DNA of 64,000 nt, from contig JAKTNV010000061.1 of assembly GCA_022747635.1 (NCBI GenBank), positions 682,001 through 746,000 on the forward strand, given 5' to 3'. Below, piece after piece: positions 23,345-34,473 of the stretch. A program made the translations under genes and the position numbers. How positions within the stretch are numbered: position 1 is the first letter of the stretch; every line of letters starts with the position of its first letter. Under the pieces are notes generated by a model, which was not told the DNA's origin, ran no database searches, and saw nothing but the letters and a program-made list of their open reading frames with translations. This DNA comes from Hetaerina americana (Eukaryota > Arthropoda > Insecta > Odonata > Calopterygidae).

Positions 23345-25870
23345 TATATTATAAATAAATACACATGTGCTAATAGACACTGTCAGGTTGCACACAAGTC
23401 CCAAACAATTGCAAAATATAATACATAAAACCAGACAAACACAGATCTCTTTAACAAAACAAGTGAATCCTCATCCCATTTACAACCATTAACCAGCAAG
23501 AAAAAAAAAGATACATTAAAAAAAAATTAAGCTATAACATATAATACCATACACCACACATAAATCAAATTTTTACATATATACCTTACATCTATTCTTA
23601 AAAGTATACACTCTGTTAGGAAAGGGCTCGAATATTTTTGCAGGTAAGGTGTTCCACTCAACAATTGTTCTATTTAGAAATGAAAATTTTTTTTTATTTG
23701 TCCTCTGTGCCCGGCATTTTATCTTAAATTTGTGATCATTTCTGCCTATAAAATTTGGGTTCCCCGCCTCTTTCCTAAGATCTGCCCAAGCTTTCTCCCC
23801 CTTCAAAATTCGGAACATTCCACAAAGTCTGCTTACTTTTCTTCTAGATTCTAGAGGTTCCCAGCCCAGCGTTTCTAGCATGTCAGACACACTCTCCATC
23901 CTCCTATGCTTCCCCAGTACATATCGGGCAGCCTTTCTTTGCACCTTTTCCAGTTTTTTAATATGACCTTCTTCATGAGGGTCCCATACAAGAGAAGCGT
24001 ACTCTAAAATTGGTCTTACTAGGGTCTGATAAGCCTTCTCCTTGGTTGCTCTAACGCTCCCTTTTAGGTTTCTCATTACCCAATGAAGAGTTTTGAAAGC
24101 TTTCTTATAGATGTACTCCACATTTAGCCCCCACCCTAAGTCCTTAGTTAAATATACACCTAAGTATTTGACAGAATCACTTCTAGGAATGACATTTTCT
24201 GAGAATTTATATTCCCTATGGTTTCCATTTACCTTATTGCTAAAAGTGATGGATTTGCATTTGTTAACATTAATATCCATCCCATTTTTTGTCACCCAAT
24301 CAGCCATTTTATTAATGTCCCTCTGAAGTTTGTCACGGTCTCTGTCATTTTCGACTTTCCTGTAGATAATACAGTCGTCTGCAAAAAGTCTTAACTGAGA
24401 ATTAATATTTATTGGGAGATCATTTATATATATTAAAAACAATAGCGGGCCAAGTACGCTTCCTTGTGGGACTCCCGATGTTACCCTTGCTTTTTCAGAA
24501 TACACTTCTCCTAATTTTACCCTTTGTGTTCGACCTTCCATGAAATTTCTGACCCAAGAGATTACTCTTCCATCTGTGTGTAGTGGCAATTGTCCCATCT
24601 TAAGCATTAAGCGATCGTGGTCAACTTTGTCAAAGGCTTTTGACAGGTCGACTATTATAGCATCCACCTCTATTCCCGCATCCATAGAGTCGAACATTTC
24701 TTGGCAGAACCCTAATAGCTGAGTTTCACAAGAGTGCCCTTTTCTAAAACCGTATTGGCGACTATACAACCAATTCTCACTCTCCCACAGGTCCCAGAGA
24801 TAATCAGCCATTATCTTTTCTAATAGCTTGCATACAACTGATGTCAAGCTTACCGGTCTATAATTATCAACTAGTGCCTTATCTCCTCCTTTGAAAATTG
24901 GCGTAACATATGCCTCCTTCCAAGCATTTGGCAGGGCATTATTGTTTAAGGTAACATTGAATAAATGATTTATATAATTTGAAACTACACTACCGCCCAA
25001 TTTAAGCAAGTCAATTGAGATACCATCTGGCCCTTTTGATTTATTTGCCCTCATTTTCATAATTTTTTTATAAATTTCTGCGCTCGTCGTTTTAATACTT
25101 TTGGTATTTAATATTTTTTCGCCTCCTTGTTGACTCAGAGATGAATCTACAGGATCCTTTTTATTTACCATAACCTTAAATACACTTGCATACCAATTAT
25201 TAAACGTATTAGCCTTTTCCATATCATCAACGATTAGTGTCCCATCCTCTTTTTTTAAAGCTGTAATGTTTTCCCTGTTGTCTTTCCTCCTCCGGAGGTA
25301 CTTGTAAAATTTATTTCCATTATCTATCCCGATTATTTTCTGTAGAAAACTATCTTTGGCTATTTTCTTTTCACTATTCAATTCACGAACTAATTTTTTG
25401 TAAATTATGAGCCATTCCGAGCTCTCGTTCCGTTTTTTGTGAATCACTCTCAGTTTTTTCTTCAAGGATCTAATTTTGCGGTTGTAGAATTCTGGATCAG
25501 TATTTTCTTTAAGAATTTTTTTCGGGACAAATTTATTTAATCCCTCCTCCATTATCCCCTTAAATGTTTTCCAGATTTCTTCTACATTCTGCCCACCACT
25601 TACCCATTTAGAATATTTTTCCCTTAAAAAGGTCTGAAACCCTTCCCTGTCACCCCGTTTATATTGCCAAACTATCTTTTTGTATACTAGCCCCTTATAC
25701 TGAGCCCTCTCCCAGTTTAGATATATACGCACAGCTGAATGGTCACTTATTCCCGGAAGGACATCGACTTCCCCTACCCACTTTTTCGGTCTCACAAGTA
25801 TGACGTCGAGGATGTTTCCCCCGCGCGATATAAATGAGTATTTGTTCGCTGTTTGGCGGGATTTCGTGTT
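23345..25870 (-). mobile_element. LINE-C non-LTR retrotransposon, 5'-truncated
   Basis: The element spans a 3' untranslated region (23345-23572) and a coding region up to about 25870, where homology stops inside the endonuclease domain at a (TA)n tract. A second 3' fragment at 31838-32235 confirms the extent of the untranslated region. 5' truncation is normal for LINEs copied by target-primed reverse transcription. Confidence 0.88.
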
Positions 25871-25873
25871 TGA

Positions 25874-25927
<54 letters not shown>

Positions 25928-25947
25928 GTGTATGTATATATATATAC

Positions 25948-25996
<49 letters not shown>

Positions 25997-26027
25997 CATA
26001 AATAAATATATATACATAAATATATAT

Positions 26028-26035
<8 letters not shown>
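23573..26035 (-). CDS. LINE-C endonuclease end and reverse transcriptase
   Basis: The uninterrupted frame has 820 codons. The true element part begins near residue 55; residues 1-54 are translated (TA)n and should be ignored. Residues 72-100 (GGNILDVIL to LPGISDHS) are the C-terminal end of an apurinic-type endonuclease. The reverse transcriptase follows: [10 protein letters not shown] (391-400), [15 protein letters not shown] with catalytic D463, [14 protein letters not shown] (from 520) and [10 protein letters not shown] with D553-D554. Then come [12 protein letters not shown] (thumb), [14 protein letters not shown] and [11 protein letters not shown] near the C-terminus. The family copies its own RNA into DNA at a nick. 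Motifs fit the jockey/CR1/L2 group; I cannot place the clade exactly. The intact catalytic residues imply a recent insertion. The copy lacks most of its endonuclease and any upstream protein, so it should not move on its own. Confidence 0.9.

Positions 26036-26082
<47 letters not shown>
25871..26082. repeat. (TA)n-rich microsatellite
   Basis: About 210 bp of TA with ACAT and AAAT interruptions, between the broken 5' end of LINE-C and a small TIR element. Confidence 0.95.
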
Positions 26083-26083
<1 letters not shown>

Positions 26084-26229
26084 GGTCTGTCACGAAAAAT
26101 AAGTAGACTGAAACGGGGGCAAACTTTATTGCAGACCAAGTAGAAATTACTAAAATCTCTTCAAAACAGTATCCGGAAAAGGAAAGCTCCAGGAAAAATC
26201 GTTAACTTTACTTTTTAGGACAGACCCTG
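26083..26229. mobile_element. Miniature TIR element with TA target duplication
   Basis: The left end (CGGTCTGTCACGAAAAATAA) and the right end in reverse complement (CAGGGTCTGTCCTAAAAAGT) are similar inverted repeats. TA flanks both sides (26081-26082 and 26230-26231). At 147 bp with no coding capacity it fits a non-autonomous Tc1/mariner-type element. The left TA lies in a TA tract, so that side is weak evidence. Confidence 0.65.
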
Positions 26230-29200
26230 TACGTAAACACACAAACATCAAAATATTGTGGAATTGTATCTGAAGGGACCACATGATATCCTTCCTTCAT
26301 TAAAGATATGATTTTTACCACGGTAAATCAAGGCTTCCACATTCAACCCAATTTTAACTGCTGCTAAGCAAACGAAAAAGTAGCCTCTTATGAATCATTT
26401 AATCTTTCAGGGCTTGCTTCTTAAAACTTAAATTCCATGCCATGCAATTTGAAGTTTACGGAGAATAAAATTGCGAGTCACATTACATTTGAGACTGTTT
26501 TCAGGGGGCTTGTAAATTCCTTTGGTGCTTTGAAAAACGAGTCCAAGGGGGCGGCCAGAATAAGTGGATAGAGTTCCTATTGTGCGGCGGATGACACCCC
26601 AAAACAATGAATGCCAAAAGCCACTGCGACAAAACATTAAACAAAGCGCTCATATTTCTCCGAGGCTGTAATCCGCTGGGGAAGCCTACGAGTGTGGTCC
26701 CATCGCTACGTATTCTTGCTCTCATTCATGCGAGAATTAAAGAGGCAAGGATGGAAAGATACACACCCAGTGAGCAGTGGTAATGAGTTTTATCCAATTA
26801 CACAGACACGGAGGGAAAACTTGAGCGAAAATTTGAGTTCAAGAGACGGTTAATGAACTTGTTTATTTTTTCGTCATGGAGACAACAACAAACGAAGCGA
26901 CTACGAGAAAGTCTCAAGCAATCGTGGAAGACTGGTTGACTTTAACAGATAATATTTCTTTGCTGTCAGTAAAACTGTTAATGGCAATAAATGAGCTTAT
27001 CCGCCAAGAATCTACTGACGCTAAAAGGTAAAAAACACACCAAAATAGCAGCGACTCTAATAACATCAAGTGGCGCCAACTGGAACGTCTGTTTTCGTCA
27101 AAATTTCACGTGAACTTGGGAAGATTGTTCATGATAATATTGAATGGCATTGATTTCCTCGCTCTTTCGTCATTTTTAGTATACAACCGCAGCAGAAGAA
27201 ATAGGACAAAAAAGCAGAAGCGATAGAAATGTCGTGATACAGGATAATGAAGAAAATAAAATGGATATCCCGAAAAACAAATGGGCAAAGGTGGGGGAGG
27301 ACAAAAAATTTATCGAAGACGCAAGAAGAATAGGGCAACAAATTTGGGCACTATTCACTCAGGACGTCATTAAAGGAAGCGCAGAAAATAAAAACTAGTC
27401 GCGTTGGAAGGAAAACTGAAACGACTATCACAATAAAAGGCAAGAGGTAACCATTCAACTGCAATGCGTTTATTGCCAAAATTGTTCAATTACAAAAGAT
27501 GGCGTCGGGGTAGCTGGTGCGAGGCTTAGCGTCTAGTTCTAGTCTATAGTAGATTCGGACTTGTGATGAACGGGCAAACTGAAGGCAATAAAAGCAGAGG
27601 AATGAATGCGAGAAGCATATTATAAAATGCATAAATTCGACGTTGTTCCCGAATCACTACTGCATTGACCATGGAACACCATCGAGATAGGTAAACTCTT
27701 CCAGTTTACGAACTCTTAATTCAATATTTAATTTAGCCTACCTATTTCTCGAAAACATCGTAAACTTTCTTTGGCTTACATAGATTCTCATCCCATTACT
27801 ATGCCCTGATTTTCCTAATGCAATGATCGTAATCCCTTGACAGACCGTGGAATGCATTAGTATATGATAATAATGTGCTAGAATAAGAATGATATTCTGA
27901 GTAATTACTTACTTTTATGCTACAAAGTCCGTCCATGTTAATATACTTGAAGCACGAGTTCCTCCTCCTCCATGCAAGTTGGGTCTTTCGGCAACCAGGC
28001 GTCATTACAAAAATGTGTTCGTTCTCTCTCCCTACTAAATTCGCTGGTTCATCCACGTGCAAGATACACAGTGTTAAGCCCTTAATCATCTCCTCTAACG
28101 GGCTCCTTTTTCTTTTAGGACCGCGAAAATCGTATCTTCGGTTCGAATAATTTTGCAGAACGTCTTCACAAGCATGTCAGCCAGTATAAGCAGCCCAAGT
28201 TATTTATATTTTGTTCGTTTCTATAAGCAACGCAACAATGCAGATACGTATTTCAATAAACACCGCCATATTTCAATCGTACGAGAGAATTGAATTTATC
28301 AAAGGCCGGATACGAGAATACTACTTTTTCCTCGTGGTATACAAACCTTAAAACTTCATAATTAATATTTTCCTCATAGTTTTCCAAACTTCATTGCTTT
28401 CCATGGAAGGCCTTTTATTGCCCAAGATCCAAATCAATAATTGCTAAGGGGATCCATCAAATACCATATAAAACTATTTGAAACAAAAATTGAATTCCAT
28501 TGAAAATAATTCTCGAGTCACCTACGCAATTCCATAGACAATATTGCCGTCACTTAAATTGGCCAAAATTCCATGGAACTTTCATTCCATATTGCCAAAG
28601 GTCTTATTTATAAATGAAATATCTTTACGAAATCCTGGAGGGTTTTTATAAATAATTCTATCACTGATAACTGACGACGATTCCCGAATATGAACCTCTT
28701 CACATATGAACAGAAGACTGGTGCAACGAAGCGGAAGATAACCGATGAACAAAATGCTTTTACGAAGATCTCCCCCGGGTTAATATCGTGGTAATGCAAA
28801 TTTTCCGAATTCTACGCTATTTTTTTCAACACAACCAAAACCTGAGTTTCACTCAAATTTCCTCTGCTCGAACTTCATTACAGGCATCATGATTGAAACA
28901 ACACGCCAAATACGTCACACAATTCGAGGTCAATAGGGCGCTTATATACATTCTTTTTAACCAGCCTTCGAATCAGTGAGTATACGTTTACCTAGAGGAG
29001 CCTATGCGAAGAAAATCAGAAGGAGATGTGGATTCGGGAAAATTAGGGTTAAATGCGGAAGGGGGTAGGGGAGAAAGTGAACGCCCCGCGTACTATACCA
29101 CCACGCTGATGACCTCACACCACCTGCCATATGTCCCCGTGGAAACTTGGCAGAGTAAAACGTAGCTCTAGTTAAGACACGAGATGTAGTTCACCTATGT

Positions 29201-29480
29201 ACGATGTAAATAAGACATTAAGACGACGTAGTGATTAAAAAGGACACCTGTAGATAGCGTGCTACTCACTAGCAATTTGGACCAGATACCGGAGTGGTGT
29301 ATAATATGCGGGACAGAAAAAAATATCAGAAAATAAACGGCACTGAAATTTGGGAATAAAGTAAGAGATATGCACGACATGAATTGTAAAATAGATGGGG
29401 TCGAGTCATGCATTTCATAACAGGTCAAATACTTGGATTTTACATTGTAATGAAACCTTTCACGGAGTACACACATTAAA
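26230..29480. other. No recognisable feature
   Basis: Over 3 kb of AT-rich DNA. Small frames (27106-27358 minus, 27799-28150) overlap antisense frames and carry no domain. Near 29110-29200 a CACACCACCTGCCATATG stretch faintly resembles a LINE-B tail. Confidence 0.45.
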
Positions 29481-29489
29481 TTAATATGC

Positions 29490-29990
29490 GGGTCAGCCTA
29501 AAAGTAGAAAGCTTTCATTAGATGGATTGTGGGGAATTGTTAACAAAAAAGGAAGCGAGAGGTGTTAGCTTCGCTTTAGCCATACTACATTTGAAATACA
29601 CTGCAAGTATTTGGGATCCATGGAAGGAAATATTAAATAAAGATGTTAAAGAATTTCAGAGAAAATTCGCTGACTTTGGTAAAAAAATGCTACGAAAAGA
29701 GATTAAGCGTTATTTCTATGCTGGAGGAATCGGGTTTGGATCCCATTGATTATAGAAGAAAGCAAGCAAGACTTAAAAGAATTTAAGAAAGGTTATGGGG
29801 CAACCGAGTTTTCTCTTAACACAGAAGGAATTTATTATTGTAAAAAAGTACAATGGTAGATTCGACCACCGGGATAAAATAAGAGAGAGAGATAGGACTA
29901 GAGCACTGATGCATAGATTCAGGCACTCGTTCTTCCCTCGCACGATATGCATTCATGAAAAATCTAGCATAAAAGACCAAAAAAATTAAC
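29490..29990 (+). pseudogene. LINE-D C-terminal coding relic
   Basis: The translation shows LKYTASIWDPWKEI followed by VKEFQRKFADFGKK, typical of the post-RT region (compare [11 protein letters not shown] in LINE-C). After frameshifts it continues YNGRFDHRDKIRERDRTRAL and HSFFPRTI. The latter resembles the end of CR1-like proteins. The sequence differs from LINE-B and LINE-C, so I count a fourth family. Stops and frameshifts mark it as dead. Confidence 0.75.
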
Positions 29991-30004
29991 TAACTTCGAA
30001 TGTT

Positions 30005-30115
30005 TAATGCAAGAATTTCAGTGTAAAAACCTTTGACCTTGACCGGGATTCTAACCCGGATACCTCGATTTCTGGCCGAGTGATTTAGCAATTTTAGCTA
30101 TCGAGGCGTTCTCTT
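30005..30115 (-). mobile_element. SINE-C tRNA-like head
   Basis: On the minus strand, GATAGCTAAAATTGC (A-box region) and GGTTAGAATCC (B box) lie in a tRNA-like layout ending GGTCAAGGTC. Body sequence follows to about 30005. It is related to the inverted pair at 30260-30565. Confidence 0.6.
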
Positions 30116-30259
30116 TTAACTCTGATATTCTCGGGGATTTTAAAAGAATCGTCGTGACGAAATACCGTACATACAATGTCACAGGAATTCGAAGTCGTGT
30201 GCGACGCGCAACAATCCACGAGGTTAAAGCCAACTTTAAACACTTAGGCTGTTTATTCC

Positions 30260-30565
30260 TTTGACAAATTCCAAGAAACTGCGGGGGATGCCGCAACCGT
30301 AAATTTTAACGAAGTCATCCGCTAATATGCATTACAATGTAACAATTTCAGAGTGTAAAAATCATTCGCCTTGACCAGGATTCGAACCCTGATTGCTTAA
30401 CTGGCTAAAGCATTCGACCGAACATCGAGGGATCTGGGTTCGAATCCCAGTCAAGGCGAATGATTTTCACCCTCTGAAATTGTTGCATTGAAATGCATAT
30501 TAGCGGATGACTTCGTTAAAAGTTACTGTTGCGGCATCTCCCGCATTTTCTGGGAATTTATCGAA
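30260..30565. mobile_element. SINE-C inverted pair sharing one head
   Basis: Arms 30260-30392 and 30433-30565 (133 bp each) are near-identical reverse complements around a 40-base loop. Both arms carry B-box sequence (GGTTCGAATCC at 30437-30447 on plus; its partner on minus near 30379-30390). The loop holds an A-box-like TTGCTTAACTGG (30393-30404) on plus. The plus copy has a full A-box/B-box pair; the minus copy shares the loop. Bodies extend outward with AATGCATATTAGCGGATGAC in common. Confidence 0.8.
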
Positions 30566-30708
30566 TATTAAAATGTCATTAATACGTCAAGCGCAAAAAT
30601 AATTGCATGTCGTACAAAAGCATGGCATTGCTTATTTTCACGTTTGTGTCTGCACATGCGTTAATTTATATTCAAGTATACAAAGCGAACGGTAACTACG
30701 GCCGTATA

Positions 30709-30924
30709 AATATAATGGGAAGAGTTCACCCCAGCCGTACTCTTATAAATGGGCAAAGGATGGGTGGGGGATATTGGAGAAAATAGAAACAGTAAATCGA
30801 TAAAAATTATAAAATTAATTTTATAATTTTTATCGATTTACTGTTTCTATTTTCTCCAATATCCCCCACCCATCCTTTGCCCATTTATAAGAGTACGGCT
30901 GGGGTGAACTCTTCCCATTATATT
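30709..30924. repeat. Perfect 216-bp palindrome
   Basis: Each 108-bp arm (30709-30816 and 30817-30924) is the exact reverse complement of the other with no spacer. The centre is AAATT/AATTT. Nothing in the arm matches the named repeat families. Confidence 0.97.
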
Positions 30925-31137
30925 CAAGTGTATACGCAGTCATAACAAACTCTAACATGTCAGAGCGAAATAATTAACTCAATTAGAATACTAAAATATC
31001 ATTAATAGATCGAGCGCAAATATTAATGCCTCTTAAACATAGGAATGTAATTGCTCATTTACATGTGTGTGTCTGCACATGAGCTACAATGTATTCAAGT
31101 ATATGCATAAACCAATAATTCTGCATGTGTGGCTGGC

Positions 31138-31205
31138 CCCCCCTAACACCCCACGCCACACACCATTTTGGTACCTTGGGAGGTATGGTGTAGGTGTAGA
31201 TTAGA
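31138..31205 (+). mobile_element. LINE 3' end-like fragment
   Basis: CACACACCATTTTGGTACCT followed by TGTAGGTGTAGATTAG resembles the tails at 32860-32910 and 58960-59030. I read it as a solo LINE-B-like end. Confidence 0.35.
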
Positions 31206-31735
31206 CGTAAAAAACCAACATTCCTACTGTTAAGACAGACGCAATGGATGAAAATCCTTTTGGATTGCGCTCATCACCATCTTGAATATCCAGCCTGTAA
31301 GGATGATGCGCCCGTGGTCTCACTGCCATCCAGCATTTCTTACCTCGACAAGAAATCCCGGCGCTTTGGTTAATTCCGAGCAACAAGAGAACAAAAAGCC
31401 GGTCAACCGGTCCCCCTCCCCCGCAATCCCTACACTCCCCATCGCCAACCACTTCCCCTCCGAGCGGGAGATGTAACGGTATACAAGGGGGGACCGATGG
31501 GTAGGGGAATGGGGAGGGGGGGAAGTAAATAATGGTGACGTCACGGATCACTGAGAGGGGGGGAAAGGGGGGGGGAGGGACGCTCACGAAACCTCGCACG
31601 GAATACGCACGCACATACAAACACGCATGCTAAGTCGAAGTAGGGAGGGGGATTAGGACTTCCCCCCCACCAATCGCGAGGCACGTGAATACTGCGTAAG
31701 TATATGGTACTTGCGAGTACTTAGAATATGCTGTT
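31206..31735. other. GC-rich patch, unassigned
   Basis: Poly-purine and C/G runs around 31300-31680 with frames on both strands (31201-31620 minus). No motif or conserved domain recognised. Confidence 0.35.
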
Positions 31736-31739
31736 ATTG

Positions 31740-32640
31740 TTCGGGATACTCATGAATTTGGATTGATTGCCGAATTGGATCGAGCGCAGCGTAGGGGAGC
31801 TAGATTTGTAAAGTGCGGTTATTATTATTGAAAATACACATGTGCTGATAGACATTGTCAGGTGGCACACAAGTCCCAAATAATCGCAAAAGATAATAGA
31901 TAAAATCAGACTTCAAAACACAAATCTCTTTAACAAAACAAGCGAATCCCCATCCCATTTACAACCATTAATCAGCAAGAAAAAAAATATGAATTTAAAA
32001 AAATTAAGCTATTACATATAATACAATACACCACACATCAATCAAATTATTACACATATGCCTTACATCTATTCTTAAAAGTATACACTCTGTTAAGAAA
32101 GGGCTCGAATATTTTTGCAGGTAAGGTGGTCCAATCAGCAATTGTTCTAATTAGAAAAGAAATTTTTTTTTTATTTGTTCTCTGTGCCCGGCATTTTACC
32201 TTAAATTTGTGATCATTTCTCCCAATAAAATTTAAATAAATTATGATAAACTGATCAGCGTATCTTAATTATTACAGGATCTAGATTCGGAATCACTTAA
32301 TAGAGCGGAGGCTGAATCACATATTTAATGCCTAGCATTAATTGGAAGGATTTCTCTCTAGCAATGATGTTTAAAATGTATTATAACCCCCAACGTACTA
32401 CGGTAGGAGAGATGATGTCAATAAAGTTTGAGAGATTAGGTGTAGAGCAGATAGATTTAAGATGTCCTTTTCCCCCACGTAAGATCAGGGATAGATAGAG
32501 AGATAGAGGTCTTTATTTGGGCGAAATTGAGACCTGATGGTCCCTTCTTCCATTTAACCCATTGGGGATCAGAATAACTGTATTCGGTCGCGCAAGCGAG
32601 GCGAGTGTAATTTTATTCATTCACTCTAAGTAGGCTAATG
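31740..32640 (+). pseudogene. LINE-B 3' end, split by LINE-C
   Basis: The left part (31740-31830) encodes DTHEFGLIAELDRAQRRGAR, as in LINE-B at 45690-45750. The right part resumes at about 32235 with ATGATAAACTGATCAGCGTA and runs through the last codons and the untranslated region (32390-32480). A further short interruption (about 32485-32565) precedes GGGGATCAGAATAACTG. The LINE was inserted first and interrupted twice afterwards. Confidence 0.8.
31838..32235 (-). mobile_element. LINE-C 3' fragment nested in LINE-B
   Basis: About 400 bp matches 23360-23760: the LINE-C untranslated region and its last codons (minus-strand ILEP to the C-terminus). It has an AAT-repeat tail at the left. It disrupts LINE-B between the GCGGTTAT and ATGATAAAC sequences. 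Confidence 0.85.
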
Positions 32641-33660
32641 TTTTATCATCATCTCATCAAGTCATTGTTATTTCCCTTCATTGTCACTTTCAGCTCCTGT
32701 CGCCTACGCACAGGAACATAAATAACTTAGATCACGTATTACATATACTTTTGGTTAGCATCATCTAGATCGTTTGAAAAATTTTACATAAATATTTTAA
32801 ATAAAAATTAATATAAACCTCATATTCGATGTAGCATGTTATAGTGTTGAATTACCCCCTGCCACAAACCTTCATGGTACCTTGCAGGGCAGTATGCAGA
32901 TGAATGCGAGTGTCCCTGGGATGCATTTAAACGGCGCCAGAGGCGCGACGTGCGCGTGGAACAGGGAGGGGACGAGAGGAGATGAGAAATGCGCACGATT
33001 AGTCACGACTCGGAGAGGAGATAATTGAAAAAGCGAAGCATGAATGAAACGTGCATGGTGAACTGAAACAGGCTGCTGCCCACATGTTGCATGCCCTGCA
33101 ATACTCGTACATGTATATCAGAACACAGTGGGCAGTAAGAAGGCGTGCAGAGAATTGGAAGATTATTACAAACGTTGATTAATTATTCATTCAATGATTT
33201 ATAGAAAATACGGACCCTAAGAGTTACGTAAATAACCCACAATGGACATGTCACATGAATTTTGACTCGAAATCAACAAACTTTTAGGAATGCGTATCGT
33301 AAATTATATAATGTCACCAATAAAGAAAATTAACGACATCGGGCGAGGCTTGGTGGTATTGCCTGAAGTTAAATTACCATCACACCAACATTGTTTTCCA
33401 AAGCACTATTAACATTTGCGGCATGGGTATCGTAGCGACGCAACATCATATGGGTATCGTCTAAAATAATTAGTAAAGCCTTAGTCTGTCTTCACGCATT
33501 CAGACGACGCAACGTTGACCTAAGTATTGGACGGCACTATTAAAATATTAAAAATTCGTTTCTTTTTTCGGTCCGATGTTTCCACGACACAAAAAAATCG
33601 CGTTATTTTCTATGACAATACCGATCAATTTGGTTGACCGAAATATTTAAAAAAATATTG
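32641..33660. other. Unassigned; LINE-end-like piece near 32860
   Basis: Contains CCCCCTGCCACAAACCTTCA (32857-32876), similar to LINE-B tails, and a GC-richer stretch to about 33060. The rest is AT-rich with nothing recognised. Confidence 0.4.
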
Positions 33661-33785
33661 AGAGTCATTAGTTATACATATATAACTATTAACTAATATA
33701 CATAATACATACATATACATATATACGTATATACACATATACGTAAATACATACGCACATACGTATATATACATATACATACATG
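33661..33785. repeat. (ATAC)n/(TA)n-rich tract
   Basis: Alternating TATAC, ACATAT and CGTATA units; low complexity. Confidence 0.85.
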
Positions 33786-33877
33786 GAGGGCAACGGGAAA
33801 CCACCACATTATCTCCCTAGAATACGTAGCCTTGTCTTGCATTCAAATACAGTAGAATGGAAAGATATGTACTGCAG

Positions 33878-33880
<3 letters not shown>

Positions 33881-33911
<31 letters not shown>
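33881..33911. repeat. (TA)n microsatellite
   Basis: Short TA run. Confidence 0.9.
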
Positions 33912-33912
<1 letters not shown>

Positions 33913-33974
33913 ATAATACATATCATATTATATACATGTATGTATTCTATACTAGGCTTTTCTATATTAAAAAC

Positions 33975-34020
33975 CTTTTTGCACGCCCTAGGTTTCTAAC
34001 AGCGTAACATCTTCAGGACA
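33975..34020 (-). ncRNA. Hammerhead-like motif beside (TA)n
   Basis: The minus strand reads CTGAAGA (34016-34010), then later GAAACC (33996-33991), TA, GGGCGTG. This parallels GAAACC-TG-GGTCGTG at 2420-2434 with the cleavage triplet changed to GGC. A (TA)n tract starts immediately beside it at 34022. Confidence 0.4.
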
Positions 34021-34021
34021 T

Positions 34022-34070
<49 letters not shown>
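34021..34070. repeat. (TA)n microsatellite
   Basis: About 45 bp of TA. Confidence 0.95.
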
Positions 34071-34071
<1 letters not shown>

Positions 34072-34108
34072 GCTTTCATAGACGTAACACGGAAGTGCCG
34101 AATAGTAC

Positions 34109-34356
34109 AATACACAGTAACACATAATATAGAAACACAAAAAAAGAGAACACTCACACGTATTTTCTTGATATTTCGACGGAAACAATCCGTCTTCCTC
34201 TGAAGATATAGAAGTAAGTACATAACTTACTTCTATAAGTAAGGTAAGTCATTACTTCTATATCTTCAGAGGAAGACGGATTGTTTCCGTCGAAATATCA
34301 AGAAAATACGTGTGAGTGTTCTCTTTTTTTGTGTTTCTATATTGTGTGTTACTGTG

Positions 34357-34360
<4 letters not shown>
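34109..34360. repeat. Inverted repeat with paired hammerhead-like motifs
   Basis: 109-bp arms (34109-34217 and 34252-34360) pair almost completely around a 34-base spacer. Each arm carries GAGGAAGACGGA, loop, TCCGTCGAAATATC: a strong 6-bp stem II (GACGGA/TCCGTC, 34275-34280 with 34286-34291 on plus) followed by GAAA (34292-34295). The mirrored copy lies on minus (GAAA at 34177-34174). (TA)n tracts flank both sides. Confidence 0.85.
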
Positions 34361-34398
<38 letters not shown>

Positions 34399-34470
34399 TA
34401 TATATAATATATATATAGAAGATAATATAATATCATATATAGAATATATATAATATAATATATATAATAT
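34361..34470. repeat. (TA)n-rich tract
   Basis: TA with AATA and GAA interruptions, between two large inverted repeats. Confidence 0.95.
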
Positions 34471-34473
34471 AAT

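Noticed and set aside
27180..27380. Another LINE-A terminal fragment (KIKW and GGGGAGG-like words)
   Set aside because: The motif order does not hold beyond a few residues, so the resemblance is probably chance.
30390..30460. Functional tRNA gene
   Set aside because: A and B boxes are present, but no proper acceptor stem or cloverleaf closes, and the sequence continues into a repeated SINE body and an inverted copy.
31282..31620. Coding exon in a GC-rich patch
   Set aside because: Frames on both strands are Pro/Gly-rich from homopolymer runs, and no splice or domain evidence supports them.
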